Below are positions 61,638 through 64,000 of a stretch of DNA of 64,000 nt, piece by piece (positions within the stretch are counted from its first letter, which is position 1; every line of letters starts with the position of its first letter). Location of the stretch: NCBI GenBank assembly GCA_963835465.1, contig CAWIFR010000006.1:434001-498000 (forward strand). Reading direction: 5' to 3'. Position numbers and translations under genes: made by a program. The notes beneath the pieces are model-generated. The model ran no database searches, had not been told where the DNA came from, and saw nothing but the letters and a program-made list of their open reading frames with translations. The stretch is from Bog-756 sp963835465. GTDB taxonomy: Bacteria; Actinomycetota; Acidimicrobiia; Acidimicrobiales; RAAP-2.

Positions 61638-62090
61638 TCACGCCCCCACCGACGTGGTCCGTCGGCCGGAAGGGGTCTGGCAGTCCGGGCAGAGACCCCG
61701 AAAGACGATCTCGGCCGACCCCACCTCGAAGCCGAGGTCGGCCCCCTTGGGAATGCGGAGGGCGGGGAAGGCCGCCACCAGGTCCCGTACGCTGCCGCAG
61801 CCGCGACACACCAGGTGGTGATGGGGGTCGTCGACGTTGGGGTCGAAGCGGGTCATGCCGGTACCCACGTCGAGTGTGGCGATTTCGCCCAGCTCGGCCA
61901 GGTCGTAGAGGGTCTGGTAGACCGTCTTCAGTGAGATGGTCTCCATCTCGCGGCTGGCCAGGGCGTGGACCGCCTCGGCCGAAGGGTGGGTGACATCGCC
62001 CTGGAGCACCCGGAAGATGCACTGGCGCTGGGCCGTGACCTTGCGACCGGTGGCCCGGAAGCGCTCAGTCAACTCATCGGGGGTTCGCAT
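61638..62090 (-). CDS. Fur family transcriptional regulator, PerR-like
   Basis: 150 residues. RKVTAQRQCIFRVLQGDVTHPSAEAVHALASREMETISLKTVYQTLYDLAELGEI (winged helix), TRFDPNVDDPHHHLVCRGCGSVRDL (metal ligands HHH and structural CxxC) and GLCPDCQ (second CxxC). The DPNxxxHHHLVC region and genome position next to rubrerythrin fit a peroxide-sensing PerR-type repressor more than an iron-uptake Fur, but they cannot be separated with certainty. A likely operator is just upstream. Confidence 0.87.
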   Translation of the reverse strand: MRTPDELTERFRATGRKVTAQRQCIFRVLQGDVTHPSAEAVHALASREMETISLKTVYQTLYDLAELGEIATLDVGTGMTRFDPNVDDPHHHLVCRGCGSVRDLVAAFPALRIPKGADLGFEVGSAEIVFRGLCPDCQTPSGRRTTSVGA

Positions 62091-62098
62091 CGGCTAGC

Positions 62099-62104
62099 AC
62101 CGTA
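62099..62104 (-). promoter_or_regulatory. -10 element TACGGT of the Fur/PerR gene
   Basis: Minus-strand TACGGT, 8 nt before the ATG at 62090. The inverted repeat at 62114-62129 lies just upstream, so bound repressor would cover the promoter. Confidence 0.4.
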
Positions 62105-62113
62105 TCACCAATC

Positions 62114-62129
62114 ATTGTTTTTCAACAAT
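62114..62129. promoter_or_regulatory. Fur/PerR box ATTGTT-N4-AACAAT
   Basis: Perfect 6-bp inverted repeat with TTTC centre, inside a longer region with AATCATTGT directly repeated at 62110 and 62126. AT-rich amid GC-rich DNA and adjacent to a Fur-family gene, so an autoregulatory operator. Confidence 0.65.
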
Positions 62130-62237
62130 CATTGTAGATACCGGAGGGCGAGAGCAGTGCCGGCCCCCGGGGTGCCCGACCGGGGCGGGGCGCCCGGCGA
62201 GATCGGCACGTCCGGCCACCTGTGGCAGGCTTTGCCC

Positions 62238-64000
62238 ATGTCCCAGCCAGGCAGCGCCGACGAGATCCGCGTCGGCCACTTCGACCGCGCCGAGTCCCTC
62301 GTCCGCCTGGCCACCGAGACGTTCGACGTACTCGTCATCGGGGGAGGCATCACCGGCGCCGGCGTGGCCCTGGACGCCGCCAGCCGAGGGTTGCGGGTCG
62401 CCTTGGTCGAGAAGGACGACTTCGCCTCGGGCACCTCCTCCAAGTCGTCCAAGTTGATCCACGGCGGTCTTCGCTACCTGCAGCAGCGCGAGTACCGGCT
62501 GGTCTACGAGAACCTGGCCGAGCGCCAGCGCCTACTCGAGAACGCGCCCCACCTGGTCTCGCCGCTTCCCTTCCTCATCCCGCTGTTCGGACGGGACGGG
62601 GTGGTCAACCGCAGCGTGGCCCGGGTGTACCTCACCGCCCTGTGGCTGTACGACCTCACCGGGGGCATGCGCATCGGTCGCCGCCACGAGAAGGTCACCC
62701 GGGAACAGGCCCTCGAACACCTCCCCACCCTGCAGGCCGACCGCCTCGCCGCCGGCTTCCTCTACTGGGACGCCCAGGCCGACGATGCCCGGCTGACCCT
62801 GACGGTGCTGCGGACCGCGGCGCTGGACTACGGGGCCGTCGCCGCCAACCACGCGGCCGTCACGGCGCTGCTCACCGGTCCCGACGGTCGGGTCGCAGGG
62901 GCCCGGGTGGCCCCGCAGGGATCCGAACCCTTCGAGATCCGGGCCTCGGTGGTGGTCAACGCCACCGGCGTCTGGTCCGACGAGGTACGGACCCTGGACG
63001 AGCACCACGATCCCCGGTCCATCCGACCGGCCAAAGGGATCCACATCACCGTCCCCAACCATGCGTTCCCCTGTGACATCGCCGCCGTCATCCCGGTCCG
63101 CGAGGACCATCGGTCCATCTTCGTGGTGTCGTGGGGTGACCAGGTCTATCTGGGCACGACGGACACTGAGTACGACGGACCCCTCGACGACCCGAGCTGC
63201 CTGCCCGAGGACATCGACTACATCCTGGGCGCGGCCAACGCCGTGACCACGCGGCCCATCGGCCGGGAGGACATCACCGGAGTGTGGACGGGACTCCGGC
63301 CGTTGCTGGCGCCGGTGGAGGGGAAGCACGCCCCGAGTGAGCGCACCGCCGACCTGTCCCGCCGGCACAAGGTGCGTACGTCGGCGTCCGGTGTGGTCAC
63401 GGTGACCGGAGGGAAGCTCACCACCTACCGAAAGATGGCCGAGGACACGGTGGACGCCGTCGTGGTGGCCCTCGGCCAGCGATCGCTCCGGTGTGTGACC
63501 AAGGACCTCCGGCTCCGCGGGGCGGGACGCTCGGCCCGGGTTCCCGCCACGTCCCCCGGTCAGAGCGCCACCGGCCCCGACCGGCCGGCCGCCTCCGGCA
63601 CACTCGACGGCGCCGCGGCCACGGCCGCCCACCTGGCCAGCCGCTACGGCGCCGAGACGCCTGACGTCCTGGCCCTGGCCACCGAGCGGCCCGAGCTGCT
63701 CGATCCGCTGGTCGAGGGCCTCCGTTACCTCGAGGTCGAGGCACTCTACGCCGTGCGCCACGAGATGGCCGGATCCGTGGCCGACGTGTTGGACCGCCGT
63801 ACCCGGGCCTCGCTGCGGGATGCCCGCGGCGCCGCCGCCGCCGCCCGCCGGGTGGCCGAGCTCATCGGCCCTGACCTCCGCTGGGACGAAGCGCGCCGGG
63901 AGGCCGAAGCCGAGGCCTACGTCACCGAGCGACGCCACGAGCTGACGAGGGCCGGGCTCGACCCGGGTCCCACCGGTGGTCGGGCGGGGGCGGCCCGCGC
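62238..64000 (+). CDS. glpD: glycerol-3-phosphate dehydrogenase GlpD, 3' partial
   Basis: 587 residues visible, running off the window edge. FAD-dependent, membrane-associated enzyme that oxidises glycerol-3-phosphate to dihydroxyacetone phosphate. N-terminal VLVIGGGITGAGVALDAASRGLRVALVEKDDFASGTSSKSSKLIHGGLRYLQQ is the FAD/GlpD signature; WTGLRPLLAP and TVTGGKLTTYRKMAEDTVD follow; the C-terminal GlpD domain begins near ALYAVRHEMAGSVADVLDRRTR. ATG at 62238. Divergent from the Fur-like gene. Confidence 0.93.
   Translation, partial: MSQPGSADEIRVGHFDRAESLVRLATETFDVLVIGGGITGAGVALDAASRGLRVALVEKDDFASGTSSKSSKLIHGGLRYLQQREYRLVYENLAERQRLLENAPHLVSPLPFLIPLFGRDGVVNRSVARVYLTALWLYDLTGGMRIGRRHEKVTREQALEHLPTLQADRLAAGFLYWDAQADDARLTLTVLRTAALDYGAVAANHAAVTALLTGPDGRVAGARVAPQGSEPFEIRASVVVNATGVWSDEVRTLDEHHDPRSIRPAKGIHITVPNHAFPCDIAAVIPVREDHRSIFVVSWGDQVYLGTTDTEYDGPLDDPSCLPEDIDYILGAANAVTTRPIGREDITGVWTGLRPLLAPVEGKHAPSERTADLSRRHKVRTSASGVVTVTGGKLTTYRKMAEDTVDAVVVALGQRSLRCVTKDLRLRGAGRSARVPATSPGQSATGPDRPAASGTLDGAAATAAHLASRYGAETPDVLALATERPELLDPLVEGLRYLEVEALYAVRHEMAGSVADVLDRRTRASLRDARGAAAAARRVAELIGPDLRWDEARREAEAEAYVTERRHELTRAGLDPGPTGGRAGAAR

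Noticed and set aside
61638..62090. Zur (zinc regulator) identity for the Fur-family gene
   Set aside because: Neighbouring rubrerythrin and DUF3501 indicate peroxide or iron response; no zinc transporter is nearby.

Overview
The window is very GC-rich DNA (roughly 70 % by eye), packed with short-gap genes on both strands, and most likely comes from an actinomycete outside the classical Streptomyces/Mycobacterium groups; class Acidimicrobiia fits best. Reasons: F420/PPOX-type and luciferase-like oxidoreductases, many GTG starts, GTGA/ATGA stop-start overlaps, leaderless promoters (TANNNT 5-8 nt before the start codon), mycobacterial-type steroid catabolism genes, a CFP29-type encapsulin, and a secreted protein built of the 42-residue GYWLVASDGG-type repeat that I associate with Acidimicrobiia. 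No rRNA, tRNA, CRISPR array, insertion sequence or phage gene was recognised.

Layout. 1-4.8 kb: hydrolases, nitrilase-like amidase, ArfB ribosome rescue factor, SDR, GNAT, OsmC. 4.9-14.2 kb: a Kdp potassium-uptake locus (DUF4118/GAF protein, small membrane protein, kdpF-A-B-C-D-E). 14.2-35.4 kb: housekeeping and accessory genes, including a methyltransferase-Mug DNA glycosylase fusion, PPOX and luciferase-like proteins, type-II lumazine synthase, WYL regulator with divergent DinB, the secreted repeat protein, nitroreductase, alcohol dehydrogenase and a thiolase-like protein. 35.6-54 kb: lipid/steroid catabolism: MFS exporter, HSL-type hydrolase, a two-subunit ChsE1/ChsE2-like acyl-CoA dehydrogenase, a thiolase, and a ten-gene minus-strand run (fadE30-ipdF-fadD3-adh-acyl-CoA ligase-unknown-acyl-CoA ligase-SDR-P450-ferredoxin). 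54-64 kb: MsrB, an SSB paralogue, an encapsulin with a putative cargo, an ABC-2-like membrane protein, CaiB-type CoA transferase with a divergent crotonase, a DUF3501/rubrerythrin/Fur-PerR peroxide-defence group, and the start of glpD.

The most interesting item is the two-gene encapsulin operon at 55618-57131. The gene overlapping the encapsulin start encodes a nitrobindin/FABP-like heme-binding barrel whose C-terminus carries a sequence (LTVGNLGIGNL) combining both common forms of the encapsulin cargo-loading peptide. This predicts a nanocompartment filled with a heme barrel rather than the DyP peroxidase or ferritin-like cargo usually seen.

The fadE30-ipdF-fadD3 trio matches the gene set for degradation of the steroid C/D-ring intermediate HIP in mycobacteria, so the organism probably grows on or modifies sterols. 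Candidate TetR-type operators, one matching the KstR consensus, lie in the promoter regions of this block.

Caution: many genes carry single-base frameshifts, especially in 1-8.4 kb (every gene but one there is broken, kdpA at least five times plus an amber codon), whereas 8.5-32 kb is almost clean. Most are single G/C gains or losses and look like sequence errors, so proteins are described as they would read after correction.
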